In this document: positions 26,133 through 35,885 of the stretch, piece by piece
Layout of the letters: each line of letters begins with the position of its first letter
Numbering within the stretch: the first letter of the stretch is position 1
DNA from: Methylomusa anaerophila
GTDB lineage: Bacteria > Bacillota > Negativicutes > Sporomusales > Sporomusaceae
Direction of reading: 5' to 3'
Assembly (NCBI RefSeq): GCF_003966895.1
Contig: NZ_AP018449.1
Span: forward strand, 813,424-877,423
DNA: 64,000 bases
Made by a program: the position numbers and the translations under genes
The notes under the pieces: generated by a model
What the model saw: the letters and a program-made list of their open reading frames with translations, nothing else
Told to the model about the DNA's origin: nothing
Database searches by the model: none

Positions 26133-27308
26133 TCACAGCCCGCCAATTTTCTTAAATCTTTTGCCAATAAATTTTAATACCCTTCGCGGGAATTCAAAAA
26201 TGGCAGGCAGGGTAAGGTATCTTAACTGGAGAGAATTAATACCCTTTGCAGAGTATCTGCGGAAGAAATCATCCCGTTGGGGGTTTCTGTCTCTGGCTAC
26301 ATGCATATTAGGCTGCATTGCCTCCTCAATTTCCACCCGTTCATATATCAAATCATTACCGGCCCACTCAAATAACCTTAGTCCTTTTTCGCTGTTTACC
26401 AATACCATGGACACGCCGCCGCTCTTTTTTAGCTCCGGCCTTATTTTCTCAATACCCCAAAAATCTGCAATGGTTATATCGGCTTCCCGGTTCATTTTCG
26501 TATATTCACAGCGATAGCACGATGGTCTCACAAAATAATATTTTAAAAACATCCGGTAATAAAAATCCATCAGCGCATTTCTGCCATAAATCTTGCCATT
26601 AGCAAACTTAATTTTCAAATAATAAGTCCCCCATCCCTTTTGTTTATCTCTAAAATTAATGCTTTCAATATCTGCTTTGAATTTATTTTTCAAATTATTT
26701 ATGTGGTCTCTAAACAGTCCTGGCGAGGGAACTCCATGACATACCAAATCCACAGTAAATAGATTATCATAATCTTTTCTTAAAAAGGCATATAAGCCTC
26801 CCACCTGACAGGGCGTACCTGTAAACATTGCTTTTTTCCCGGCTTCCAATAGATCCTTTACCTGTTTATATGTATCACCTATATTACTTTGAACATATTT
26901 GGAACCCTTGAACTTATCTCTTTGTTGTTTAGTCTCAGCGCATCCGTGTACCACCGCAAAATTACTGTCAAACATTGCGCCAAACACAGCACCGGAGTTA
27001 TTTAATATATAGCCGGATAGTGCGACAAATAATCCACCGGACGTACTTGTCCTGCGAACCGAATCATTTTTATTCCAGGCTGCATATGCAACCGGGTTAT
27101 CCACTCCCTTAAATTTGTAGCCGGATGGCTCAAGCGGACAAACTTCTTCACACAAACGGCATTTAGTACACCTATTATTGTCGATTGCAGGATATGAATA
27201 ACCTTCACTATCGGAAATCATCCGGATACATTGTACAGGACATACGTTATAACAGGCACTGCATCCATAACAGTCTTCTTTACGCGTACTTTTTAAATAA
27301 CTTGTCAT
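26133..27308 (-). CDS. Coenzyme F420 hydrogenase/dehydrogenase beta-subunit-like Fe-S protein
   Basis: 391 residues. Two 4Fe-4S motifs occur at the N-terminus (CYGCSACYNVCPVQCI and CTKCRLCEEVCP), followed by the FrhB-like domain with GTPCQVGGL and VDLVCHGVPSP and by CYRCEYTKMNREADITIADFWG. In exopolysaccharide loci this family regularly accompanies pyruvyltransferases, as here (the next gene upstream, 47 bases away). Its reaction in glycan synthesis is not established; a redox modification of a sugar or of the pyruvyl donor is speculation. F420 itself need not be involved. Confidence 0.85.
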   Translation of the reverse strand: MTSYLKSTRKEDCYGCSACYNVCPVQCIRMISDSEGYSYPAIDNNRCTKCRLCEEVCPLEPSGYKFKGVDNPVAYAAWNKNDSVRRTSTSGGLFVALSGYILNNSGAVFGAMFDSNFAVVHGCAETKQQRDKFKGSKYVQSNIGDTYKQVKDLLEAGKKAMFTGTPCQVGGLYAFLRKDYDNLFTVDLVCHGVPSPGLFRDHINNLKNKFKADIESINFRDKQKGWGTYYLKIKFANGKIYGRNALMDFYYRMFLKYYFVRPSCYRCEYTKMNREADITIADFWGIEKIRPELKKSGGVSMVLVNSEKGLRLFEWAGNDLIYERVEIEEAMQPNMHVARDRNPQRDDFFRRYSAKGINSLQLRYLTLPAIFEFPRRVLKFIGKRFKKIGGL

Positions 27309-27354
27309 AGCTTCCGCCCTTTCCCGCCACGCCCTTGTGTTCTACCTTAAAATC

Positions 27355-28452
27355 CTATTTGATATAACTACTTAAAAAATCAGATGCTTTACGTCTTTCT
27401 GCCTGTAATTTCTCATTTACTAAGGAATAATCTATCGGCTCAGCAATAATACGCAAATCAAAGTTTTTGTAAATTACTCGTTCCGGTAATCCCATAGTTT
27501 CCAGTAAACTTATCAGTCTTGTTCCATATTTCTCCGGTGGAATTACAATTAATTCCTTATTAAAATTAATAGAAAAAGCTGAACCATGAAAGGAATCGGT
27601 AACTACAAAATCAGCAAAGGCAAATAAAGACAAGAAATCACTGGGTGTGATATTATTAAATACAAAATCAATTCCGGCATATTTTCTTCTGTTGAGGGCA
27701 AGCTTAACAATTTTTAAACCTTTTTCTTTCGCGATTTGTTTGGCGGTTTCAATCATAAAATTATTATTATTTAACTGATATATTAACAAATATTTGTCAT
27801 TGATTTTTCGCTTTTCAATAAGTTTGCCCCATTCATCTCTGTTAAGCAAAAGGGTCGGGTCAACTACATGAACGCCATCAGTTCTACCAAGTCTGTCCAA
27901 TATTTTTAAGGCACTGTTCTCTCTAACGGAAATAGCATTATATTTGCTTATTAATTTATTTATCGGCTGTATTTCCTCCATTCCTAGTTCAGTTCTGCCA
28001 AAGCTGGCCGCATAAGCTATTCTGGGTTTTCCCTGGGGAGCAAAATCCACAAAATATGCCGGATCAACTTCACCGTTATAATTACTATTCCAAACTTGGT
28101 CGCTGCCGGTAATATAAACATCGGCTTCGGGTAAATGCTGCTTTATATCGGCAAAGGTATGGTACTGCATATCTGTAAGCTTAATATATTTTGCGACATA
28201 GCTGTCAAAAATTAATTTTCTTATCAACTTCTTAGGAAAAACCGCCGTATTGTACAACAAAGCATACATTATATTATTTTTGCCTTTTGGATTCTTACTC
28301 CAAAAATATTGTGCATTGGAAAATCGGTTCGGCTTATAATCCACCACCTTAACAGCGTGGCCTAATTTTTCTAAATACTCTTGCAGTGCATAAGTCTGTA
28401 AAAAAGAACCGTAATTTAGTACCCTATGAAGAGTAATCATGCTAATATTCAT
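27355..28452 (-). CDS. Polysaccharide pyruvyl transferase family protein
   Basis: 365 residues with the N-terminal LNYGSFLQTYALQEYLEKLGH pattern, ITGSDQVWN near residue 115 and VVTDSFHGSAFSINF near residue 280, all hallmarks of the CsaB/WcaK pyruvyltransferase family. Members add pyruvate ketals to sugars using phosphoenolpyruvate; some act otherwise. It is paired with the FrhB-like protein. A 196-base gap upstream (28453-28648) holds no gene I can see. Confidence 0.88.
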   Translation of the reverse strand: MNISMITLHRVLNYGSFLQTYALQEYLEKLGHAVKVVDYKPNRFSNAQYFWSKNPKGKNNIMYALLYNTAVFPKKLIRKLIFDSYVAKYIKLTDMQYHTFADIKQHLPEADVYITGSDQVWNSNYNGEVDPAYFVDFAPQGKPRIAYAASFGRTELGMEEIQPINKLISKYNAISVRENSALKILDRLGRTDGVHVVDPTLLLNRDEWGKLIEKRKINDKYLLIYQLNNNNFMIETAKQIAKEKGLKIVKLALNRRKYAGIDFVFNNITPSDFLSLFAFADFVVTDSFHGSAFSINFNKELIVIPPEKYGTRLISLLETMGLPERVIYKNFDLRIIAEPIDYSLVNEKLQAERRKASDFLSSYIK

Positions 28453-28648
28453 TAAGTCACCTCTAACCTACCTAACATTTTTAAAAATATATGATTCAAA
28501 TTTCATCTTGAGCTTATAAGTTTATACTTCAATTTATGGTGTTCCGTAAATCCCCCCTTGTTGGATATCCATTAAAATCAATTAGCACAACTTTCTCTCT
28601 AGCGAAAATTCCCGTTGATAAATACAAAATCACCAATACATAATAATA

Positions 28649-30064
28649 CTAATTTTCAATTCGTATACGCCTAACTCTAACCTTATTCAATATTTTTATA
28701 ATATATGTTTTTAAATAGTACAAAGTAAATAGAACTGCAAACAAAAGCATTACATAATTGGCAACTAAACTCATGTTAGCATAAATATGAATAGCAAATA
28801 TTATTATGGGCGATGTCAGCAAAATAAGTTTATAATTGACATTAAAGTCAATTTTCTTATTAAGGAAAATCACCCGGATAATAATATTTACCACATACCC
28901 GACAAACAGCGAAACGGTAGCGGCAAGAACGCCTAATGCACCTATCAGGGAATGGATTACCAAAATATTAACAATACTCGCAAAAACAGTAGAAATAAAA
29001 ATGGTTTTTGTTTGCTTTAAGGCCCCAAAAATATTTCCCAAGAACTGGCTGTAAATGCTGGCCATGGTACCCAATAAATACATGGGGACTATATTTCTGG
29101 ATTCGGAATACATCGGCGCAACCATAAACGGAAATATGATCGCAACGATAGGTATTAACATAATGGTACCGCAAAGCAAAAATCTTAGAAACAAATCACT
29201 GGCAGTGGAATAAAACTTGCCGATATCGCTGCCGTTACTGCCTCTGTCAAACGCCATTTCCTGCCATGCAAGGTTGAAACACGACGACACAAGGGTCAAG
29301 GCAAAAGCAAATTTGCCGGCAACAGCGAAAAGACCGTTTTCATGGGTAGTTAATTGATTAGCTATAACTACCTTGTTGTAGTTTGTTAAAAACCAAAAAG
29401 ATACGGAATTGAGGCATAGAGGGAGGGCATACTTGGCCATGCTGATAATCAGTTTTTTATCAATATAACTCGTTTTAAAGTTTGAAATTACTTTGACTTT
29501 AGTTTCAATTATTACTATCTGAACGATAGTGCCAATAACAAAAGAAATATACAAACAACTATAATCCATTTTCATATACACGATAAAAACAACGTTTGAT
29601 AACACATTTACCAATGTGCCTGCCAGACCCGATCCGGCAAAAACCATGTTCTCCCCGAATCCCCGGGCAATATATGAAAAAAAGTTTTGCATACAAACAA
29701 AAATACCATAAATAACTATTAAGAGGAGGTATCTGATTTCAACAACTGTATTCAGGGCTAAAGCCAGGATTCCGTATATGCTGAAAGAACAGAACATGAT
29801 AATGGCGCCGTTATATATCGGCTTATATTTTAACTGCCCGTCCGAATAATCAAACATATATCGCATGATCGCAACCCAAATATCTAAAAACATGGCAGAT
29901 GTAAATACACTTAAATAGGCTATTGAAACATCATAATATCCGTAATCCGCCGGATTTATATATTTCGTATATAAGGGCAGCAAAAAAAAGGTTGACAATC
30001 TACTTAATACATTACCAATAAAATAGACTATTGACGACTTTACGAATTTTTTTATATTGCTCAC
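28649..30064 (-). CDS. wzx: Wzx-type lipid-linked oligosaccharide flippase
   Basis: 471 residues with 12-14 hydrophobic helices and the N-terminal pattern FVKSSIVYFIGNVLSRLSTFFLLPLYTKYINPADYGYYD, which is typical of the polysaccharide transporter family that flips undecaprenyl-linked repeat units across the inner membrane. Together with the EpsG-like polymerase and Wzz it indicates Wzy-dependent assembly. The gene is strikingly AT-rich, like its neighbours from 27 to 37 kb and unlike nifJ or the cob genes, which suggests a horizontally exchanged core. Confidence 0.92.
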   Translation of the reverse strand: MSNIKKFVKSSIVYFIGNVLSRLSTFFLLPLYTKYINPADYGYYDVSIAYLSVFTSAMFLDIWVAIMRYMFDYSDGQLKYKPIYNGAIIMFCSFSIYGILALALNTVVEIRYLLLIVIYGIFVCMQNFFSYIARGFGENMVFAGSGLAGTLVNVLSNVVFIVYMKMDYSCLYISFVIGTIVQIVIIETKVKVISNFKTSYIDKKLIISMAKYALPLCLNSVSFWFLTNYNKVVIANQLTTHENGLFAVAGKFAFALTLVSSCFNLAWQEMAFDRGSNGSDIGKFYSTASDLFLRFLLCGTIMLIPIVAIIFPFMVAPMYSESRNIVPMYLLGTMASIYSQFLGNIFGALKQTKTIFISTVFASIVNILVIHSLIGALGVLAATVSLFVGYVVNIIIRVIFLNKKIDFNVNYKLILLTSPIIIFAIHIYANMSLVANYVMLLFAVLFTLYYLKTYIIKILNKVRVRRIRIEN

Positions 30065-30085
30065 ATTATCTTTACTCCTGTTCGT

Positions 30086-31114
30086 TTAGCCCCATCTTCT
30101 ATTTGTAATTTTGTTTCTGGCGATTCTAAGCCGGGTTAAACACCAAATGCCAAGATTTATACCCAGCAATTGGCATACTAATACGGATGCCTTGTGTTTA
30201 GTGCCGCGTATATGACTAGAATTAAGAATGTAGCTATTGTGTGCTATAAAATTGACCACATCTTTTTTCTCTGCTTTATTTTCAAAATCAATAACGCCAA
30301 ATTGATTAATAAATAAGTTGGCAAATCTTCCCGTTATAACTTTTTTATACTTTTCCTCAAAATCACAGGTATTAAAATAATCGAACCATTTTTTATACAC
30401 TTGCAACTCAGACATTACCTTTCTCTGATTTGACTTTGATAAAAGGGCCGAACCAAATCTACGCCGATAATTAACAAGGGGGAGTTTAAAAGCGGAAATT
30501 TTTTCAGCGGCAAGCATTGCTTTAATATGCCAGTCCCCATCCTCGGCGCAAATCAACTTTTTGTCAAAATATAATCCATTGCTGATTACTAATTCGCGGC
30601 GATAGACATTCCTCCAAACGGCCCAGACTATATCCTTGACAGTACCAAAAATATATACTAATATTTCTTTTTTTTGCAATTTATTAATGGCTTCAGCATC
30701 AAAGCTGTCTTGTAAAAAAAAATGCTTTTTATCATCATCATAAACAATCATCGACTGGCCAATAAAGATATCCGTTTTCTCATTGCTAATAATCGTATCT
30801 TTCATAAGTTCCAAACAGCCGTCGACTAAAAAATCGTCACCATCCAGAAACATTAAGTACTGGCCGCATGAATTATCAATGCCGATATTTCTGGTTTCGG
30901 ATACGCCGCTGTTTTCTTTGTGAATAACTTTTATTTTTTTATCCGTCTGCGCATAATGGTCACAAATTTTTCCGCAGTTATCAGGGGAACCATCATCCAC
31001 TAATATTATTTCATAGTCCGTAAAGCTTTGCTTAAGTACGCTATCTATACATTCATTTAAATATTTTTCGACTTTATAGATGGGAATGATTATGCTAAGC
31101 AGCGGCATCTTCAT
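30086..31114 (-). CDS. Family 2 glycosyltransferase
   Basis: A GT-A fold inverting transferase with LSIIIPIYKVEKYLNECIDSVLKQ at the N-terminus, LVDDGSPDNCG, and LDGDDFL, the DxD-type metal/nucleotide site. Length is about 340 residues. It is probably a peripheral inner-membrane enzyme adding one sugar to the lipid-linked repeat unit. The start is uncertain. I use the ATG at 31114; a TTG at 31129 overlaps the GGAGG ribosome site and an ATG two codons later is also possible. Confidence 0.88.
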   Translation of the reverse strand: MKMPLLSIIIPIYKVEKYLNECIDSVLKQSFTDYEIILVDDGSPDNCGKICDHYAQTDKKIKVIHKENSGVSETRNIGIDNSCGQYLMFLDGDDFLVDGCLELMKDTIISNEKTDIFIGQSMIVYDDDKKHFFLQDSFDAEAINKLQKKEILVYIFGTVKDIVWAVWRNVYRRELVISNGLYFDKKLICAEDGDWHIKAMLAAEKISAFKLPLVNYRRRFGSALLSKSNQRKVMSELQVYKKWFDYFNTCDFEEKYKKVITGRFANLFINQFGVIDFENKAEKKDVVNFIAHNSYILNSSHIRGTKHKASVLVCQLLGINLGIWCLTRLRIARNKITNRRWG

Positions 31115-31178
31115 ATTTTTCCATCTCAACCTCCATAAAGCTCTTTATTTCTTCGATTTACTATTTACTATTTACCAT

Positions 31179-32264
31179 TTACCATATAAACCATGTAAAT
31201 TGATAAGGAACAGTATTATTTACTCCTCTGACAATATAAAAGAGAATCCAATAGGCAAAACAGTAAAAAATTACGTAAGCGTACGCATAATACGAGTATG
31301 GCCGCTTAAAGATCCTGGGAAATACTGATAATAAAAGAATATATGCCAGAGAAAAATAAAATGCAATCCTGTTAGCATTAGGCGTAATATACGTAAGAAC
31401 ACCTAAAAACGGATCAATAATTATAAAGTTAAAATAAGCTTCATAGCCTTTATTAAGAGCAATAATTCTTTTACTGTAAAACAACAACGGTAATAAGATT
31501 GGCAGACGCATTATTATCTGTCCTAACCCTAATAATCTATCCGTATCGGGAGTATAGACAGAGTAGCGCTCAAAGATTTCAAATGAAGTAACACTTTGCA
31601 GAAAGACGCTGTAAAAAGACATGATCATTAGAATAGCACCGATATAAACGGCCAGCAATATTTTTCTGTATTTACCTGTCAAAAAATACATTGGCAGTAT
31701 TATTAATGCTGTTAAATGAAATAAAGAGGCAGTGGCAACTAAAAAAGCGAATTTGAAAAAATCCTTCTCAACTAAATATTTATAGGAATAAAACACAAGA
31801 CCCATCGCAAGATATTGTCGCAAAATATTATAAGAAGCAAAGTAAAATAACGTCATGAAGATAAATACGGCTAATCCCATATTTATCTTTTTGCTCTGAT
31901 CCTCAACCATCCTGTATATAAATATCAACAATAGGAAAGAACTTATGACAAAAATATATTGCGGATCATTAAAATTCCACTTCACCAAAAAATTTAATAG
32001 ATTGAATACCGGCTCTCTGCCTTGAATAATTTCCAGGAAAGTTTGCGGATAAAAAGTTACTTCATAATATTTTTCAATATAAGCGAAATAATCTGTGCCG
32101 GTACCATATCTTATAGCCGCCGGAATCCAGGCAACAAGGAATGATAAGCCCAGACAGGCATATTTGAGTATTCTACTATTAATGAAAGTAGGTATTAATG
32201 CAAATAAAGTCGCTCCTATAATTATTGAAATGTATAAAAATATTGTTTCTAGTTCGCTTAGCAT
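31179..32264 (-). CDS. EpsG-family polysaccharide polymerase (Wzy role)
   Basis: 361 residues with about ten hydrophobic helices. The segment IRYGTGTDYFAYIEKYYEV with a long loop before FVISSFLLLIFIYRM, and YNILRQYLAMGLVFYSYKYL, are characteristic of the EpsG/Wzy family. In this locus it is the only candidate polymerase that would join flipped repeat units. It lies between a GT4 and a GT2 gene. Confidence 0.87.
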   Translation of the reverse strand: MLSELETIFLYISIIIGATLFALIPTFINSRILKYACLGLSFLVAWIPAAIRYGTGTDYFAYIEKYYEVTFYPQTFLEIIQGREPVFNLLNFLVKWNFNDPQYIFVISSFLLLIFIYRMVEDQSKKINMGLAVFIFMTLFYFASYNILRQYLAMGLVFYSYKYLVEKDFFKFAFLVATASLFHLTALIILPMYFLTGKYRKILLAVYIGAILMIMSFYSVFLQSVTSFEIFERYSVYTPDTDRLLGLGQIIMRLPILLPLLFYSKRIIALNKGYEAYFNFIIIDPFLGVLTYITPNANRIAFYFSLAYILLLSVFPRIFKRPYSYYAYAYVIFYCFAYWILFYIVRGVNNTVPYQFTWFIW

Positions 32265-32345
32265 AATTCAGTAATCCTTCCATTTAAGTATATTTAGGGA
32301 CGGATAAACATTTGGAAAACTCAATAATGCAAGGAGCTATATATG

Positions 32346-33533
32346 TTAATTACCGTACTGCTGTACATATTGCCGGAAATCCATCCAAAAACTGCTCCGG
32401 CGCTTATCCAGCAAATTGTTGGTATATTTCTTGGCAGTATTAAAATTTTCAGTTGCATATTGCTTCAGCTTGTCGGGATCATTCACTAAACGAATAATAT
32501 CTTTTCCTAATTTCTCCCAGTCTTTGCGGTTGTGGATACATTCCTCCGGCAACAATTCGGGAATGCCGCCTGTGCGGGCCCCCAGCGCCGGACAACCGCG
32601 GCTCATGGCCTCAACCAGCGCCCGGGGAAGCCCTTCCTGCAGACTGGGGATAAGGTAGATATCCGTGTCATCCATCCAATTCAACACCGGCTCACCGCTG
32701 GGCAAGGTACCGCAAAATTCCACATTATCGGCAATGCCGCATTTTGCTGCCAGCGCCTGCCATTTTTCGCCGCTGCCGCCGCCTAAAAATCGCAGTTTGA
32801 AAGGGGGAATTTTAGTTTTAACGGCAGCAAGCGCCTTGATGGCGGTTTCATGCCCTTTATAAGCAATATTAAGCGACCCTACCAGCCCGAATTTAATCGG
32901 CCTGTTGTTAAAGCCCTGTTCAATTTTGTCCAGCCTTGCTTTTAGCACATCCGGGGATACTTCGGCTAAAACCACGTCCGAACAGCCGGCTTGAATCCCC
33001 TGGGCCGGATATCTTTCCTGCAAAAACTGCTCCGACACATATATTGCATGGCTTGCTTTCTTTATGTAATGACGGTTAAGCAGATACATAACCGGCGCAA
33101 CTATCTTGCCGGCAATTGTGCCATGATTCCAGTAAGTATCCCACGTACATCCCACTACCTCCACCGCCCAGGGTTTTTTCATTTTTATCGCTTCGTGGCA
33201 GGCAATAAGGCCAATAATACTGGGAAGTCTGATAATCGCGCAATCTGTCTTCTCCAATACCGTTTTTATCTGGTTTTTTATTTTATCATATTTAAAAATC
33301 AGATTACTTCCTTGGTTATAGTAATATACAGGTTCAAAAAATACGTGCTCACAATTGGCTACAGCAAGCTTTTTATCAACTATGGATTCTACTTCCCTGC
33401 GCCTTGTGGCCACGATGATTTCCTGGAAGCATTCCAGATATCTTTTCCAAAGGGCGCGCATGAGTCCCCCATGGGTATAATATACATTTTTTGAAACAAC
33501 GAAAGGATGATCATGGAAAAAACTGACTTTCAT
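32346..33533 (-). CDS. Family 4 glycosyltransferase
   Basis: 395 residues with a GT-B fold. The C-terminal half has GLVGSLNIAYKGHETAIKAL, FLGGGSGEKW and the signature YLIPSLQEGLPRALVEAMSRGCPALGARTGGIPEL, with the E-x7-E pattern of retaining GT4 enzymes. I start at the ATG at 33533; AGGGGA is seven bases upstream, and a GTG directly before it is also possible. It adds a sugar to the repeat unit; donor and acceptor are unknown. Confidence 0.9.
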   Translation of the reverse strand: MKVSFFHDHPFVVSKNVYYTHGGLMRALWKRYLECFQEIIVATRRREVESIVDKKLAVANCEHVFFEPVYYYNQGSNLIFKYDKIKNQIKTVLEKTDCAIIRLPSIIGLIACHEAIKMKKPWAVEVVGCTWDTYWNHGTIAGKIVAPVMYLLNRHYIKKASHAIYVSEQFLQERYPAQGIQAGCSDVVLAEVSPDVLKARLDKIEQGFNNRPIKFGLVGSLNIAYKGHETAIKALAAVKTKIPPFKLRFLGGGSGEKWQALAAKCGIADNVEFCGTLPSGEPVLNWMDDTDIYLIPSLQEGLPRALVEAMSRGCPALGARTGGIPELLPEECIHNRKDWEKLGKDIIRLVNDPDKLKQYATENFNTAKKYTNNLLDKRRSSFWMDFRQYVQQYGN

Positions 33534-33553
33534 CACATATTCCCCTTTGTCTG

Positions 33554-34132
33554 CTAAATTTGCTTAATCTTTTTGGCCGGTACGCCGCCGTAAATAACAT
33601 TACCTTCAACATTTTTCGTCACCACGGCGCCGGCCGCAATAATTGAGCGCTTGCCGATATTGACGCCGGCTAATATTCTGCAGCCGCAGCCGACCCATAC
33701 ATCGTCACAAATTATTACCTTTTCCAATATTTTATCATTGTATTTTATCGGAATATCCGGATTGCCCCAGCTATGATTTTCCGAAAGGATGGAACAGGCA
33801 TGGGCAATTGATACATCGTTGCCGATTTCCACACCGCCGCTTGCTTCAATAACGCAATGGGAATGAATACTGACGTTATTTCCCGTTTTAAGATTGTGCC
33901 AATTGTTGATTTCAACAAAGGGTCCAACGAAGACATTATTACCGCAATGGGCACTGCTGGCCTTGAGGATGCAGTATCTTAAACCTATCCAGCAAATTCC
34001 GCGCCAGCCTTCTATCCAATTCCAGATAAACCTGTTTACCCCATTGGGCATCAGCTTGAAAAAAGAAACTGCCAGGTTAATAATAAAAGAACATTTCTCA
34101 AAGATATTTCTTCCGCTCTTATTCCCACTCAT
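33554..34132 (-). CDS. Left-handed beta-helix acyltransferase
   Basis: 192 residues with hexapeptide repeats (for example IGNDVSIAHACSI, ICDDVWVGCGCRILAGVNIGKRSIIAAGAVVTKNV), typical of trimeric CoA-dependent acetyltransferases of the WbbJ/Maa type. It probably O-acetylates a sugar of the repeat unit in the cytosol. The ATG at 34132 overlaps a short AAGGAG spacing. It lies seven bases after the next hexapeptide gene, and the two may be functionally coupled. Confidence 0.88.
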   Translation of the reverse strand: MSGNKSGRNIFEKCSFIINLAVSFFKLMPNGVNRFIWNWIEGWRGICWIGLRYCILKASSAHCGNNVFVGPFVEINNWHNLKTGNNVSIHSHCVIEASGGVEIGNDVSIAHACSILSENHSWGNPDIPIKYNDKILEKVIICDDVWVGCGCRILAGVNIGKRSIIAAGAVVTKNVEGNVIYGGVPAKKIKQI

Positions 34133-34138
34133 ATCTCC

Positions 34139-34714
34139 TTAACTTATCCCCTTTGGCTCCAGCGAAACTACAGGCCTTATTATCAATTCTTTCTTCTGGT
34201 AAACAATGCTGTCCGCCGGAATTTCCCCTTTAACGACTGTTCCGGCAGCAATAACACAATTGTCACCAATTTTCGTGCCCCTTAAAATGACAGAATTTGC
34301 GCCGATTAAAATATTCTTGCCCAATTCCACCGGAGCTGTTGTATATTTTTCTTTATTTACTATCTTACCAGGCCCATATATATGATCATGATCATAAAAT
34401 ATTACATTGGGTCCAAACAGGCAGTCATTGCCAATTTTAATATGATCATGGCAAGTAATAAAACAGCCTTTGTTAAAAAATACATTATCTCCTATTTCCA
34501 AACTTCCGTCTCTGATGGCCAAGGTTACACCCGGTCTGGCGCTTACCCGGTTGCCTAAAACAAGTCGGGACTTCCTGCCTCTTATATCAATAGAAGTACG
34601 GACAGATAACAACTGCAATGGTCTAAAAAACACCCCGTGGAAATGGAACAATTTCAATATCGTTAGCCGGATAAAATTATAGATAATTCTTATAGCCGCG
34701 GTAATATAAAGCAT
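34139..34714 (-). CDS. Left-handed beta-helix acyltransferase
   Basis: 191 residues. The N-terminal hydrophobic helix is followed by hexapeptide turns such as LEIGDNVFFNKGCFITCHDH, IKIGNDCLFGPNVIFYDHDH, ILIGANSVILRGTKIGDNCVIAAGTVVKGEIP. The ATG follows GGAGGAACAT. It lies in the glycosyltransferase cluster and is probably a sugar O-acetyltransferase; a few such proteins instead act on amino-sugars. The substrate is unknown. Confidence 0.88.
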   Translation of the reverse strand: MLYITAAIRIIYNFIRLTILKLFHFHGVFFRPLQLLSVRTSIDIRGRKSRLVLGNRVSARPGVTLAIRDGSLEIGDNVFFNKGCFITCHDHIKIGNDCLFGPNVIFYDHDHIYGPGKIVNKEKYTTAPVELGKNILIGANSVILRGTKIGDNCVIAAGTVVKGEIPADSIVYQKKELIIRPVVSLEPKGIS

Positions 34715-34727
34715 ATGTTCCTCCGGA

Positions 34728-35885
34728 TTAGACCGTTTTAAGCCTTTGGTTACCTAATATCTCCTGATACTTATCATGTATTCTTTTAACAACGACATCT
34801 TCGTTAAATTCTTTTATAATTCTCTCTTTGCCGTTTTGTACAAATTGCCTTCTTTTTTCGGGGTGGGCGTATATGGTTTTCATCGCGTTGTACAATCCGT
34901 CAACATCAAGATATTCAACCAGCAAGCCGCATTCATCATCCACGACAAGCTCTTTTGTGCCGATGACGTTGGTAGCGACAACCGGTGTTCCGATACACAT
35001 GGATTCCATCAATATTCTTGGAATCCCCTCTTTTTCCGATGCCAGCACGACAAGGTCGGTAATTTTTAAAAGTTCATGCACATCATCGCGAAAACCTAAA
35101 AATTTAAAATGCTTATCTAATTTTTTGGCAGTAACCAACTCCTTGATTTCATCTTCCAGCGGACCTCGTCCGCCTAGTATGCAAACCACATTTTTATAGT
35201 CGGCAACAAGCTTTTCCACTGCGCAAATAAAACTCTTGTGTCCCTTAACCGGCTCAAATCTTGCGAAATAGCCGATAATAAAACTATCTGCGGCAAGACC
35301 CAGCTCCTTTTTTTTCTCCTCGACATTAACTGCCTGCGCGATGGCATTCAACCGTTTTACATTAACTCCGTTGCCTTCATAATATACATGCTTTTCGTCT
35401 TTAATGCTATTATTGATAACTTTGTAATAATCATCATAATTCTGATTAAAAATATAATGACAGGCCGTTGCGGCAAATTTTTCAAGAAGCCTGTAGAAGT
35501 TGTACTTCCATTTACTTTGCCCTTCATAAAACGGCAGGCCATGGGTAGTATGTATGATTAACGGAATCCCGGCCAGTTTGGCTGCGATACGCCCGGTAAA
35601 ACCCGCTTTGGCGGTGTGAGTGTGCACAATATCGTATTTTTGGGTTTTGAAAAGCTTATAGAGCTTATAAATCGATTGCAGATCCTTTACCGGCTCGATC
35701 TTCCGGGAAATATAGACAGTATGATAAACAAAACCCCTGTTCCTGATTTTTTCTACATATTCACCACCGGATGAAATCAATTCCACATCATAACCCTTTT
35801 CTTTCAGCCCAACCATTTTATCAATGAGAAGTTTTTCCATATTCCAGTTGATAGTCATTATATGGGCAATCTTAGTTTTTTTCAT
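34728..35885 (-). CDS. Family 4 glycosyltransferase
   Basis: 385 residues with a GT-B fold: DIVHTHTAKAGFTGRIAAKLAGIP and THGLPFYEG in the acceptor domain, then GYFARFEPVKGHKSFI and LVVLASEKEGIPRILMESMCIGTPVVATNVIGTKEL in the donor domain. This pattern resembles CapM/WcaL-type enzymes of capsule loci. I start at the ATG at 35885, after AAGGGGGG; an upstream frame to 35918 lies inside the previous gene. The first 14 bases overlap the end of the SDR gene at 35872, which suggests translational coupling. Confidence 0.9.
   Translation of the reverse strand: MKKTKIAHIMTINWNMEKLLIDKMVGLKEKGYDVELISSGGEYVEKIRNRGFVYHTVYISRKIEPVKDLQSIYKLYKLFKTQKYDIVHTHTAKAGFTGRIAAKLAGIPLIIHTTHGLPFYEGQSKWKYNFYRLLEKFAATACHYIFNQNYDDYYKVINNSIKDEKHVYYEGNGVNVKRLNAIAQAVNVEEKKKELGLAADSFIIGYFARFEPVKGHKSFICAVEKLVADYKNVVCILGGRGPLEDEIKELVTAKKLDKHFKFLGFRDDVHELLKITDLVVLASEKEGIPRILMESMCIGTPVVATNVIGTKELVVDDECGLLVEYLDVDGLYNAMKTIYAHPEKRRQFVQNGKERIIKEFNEDVVVKRIHDKYQEILGNQRLKTV

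Noticed and set aside
33554..34714. Two acyltransferase genes as a possible frameshifted single gene
   Set aside because: Each has its own start, ribosome site and complete hexapeptide domain.
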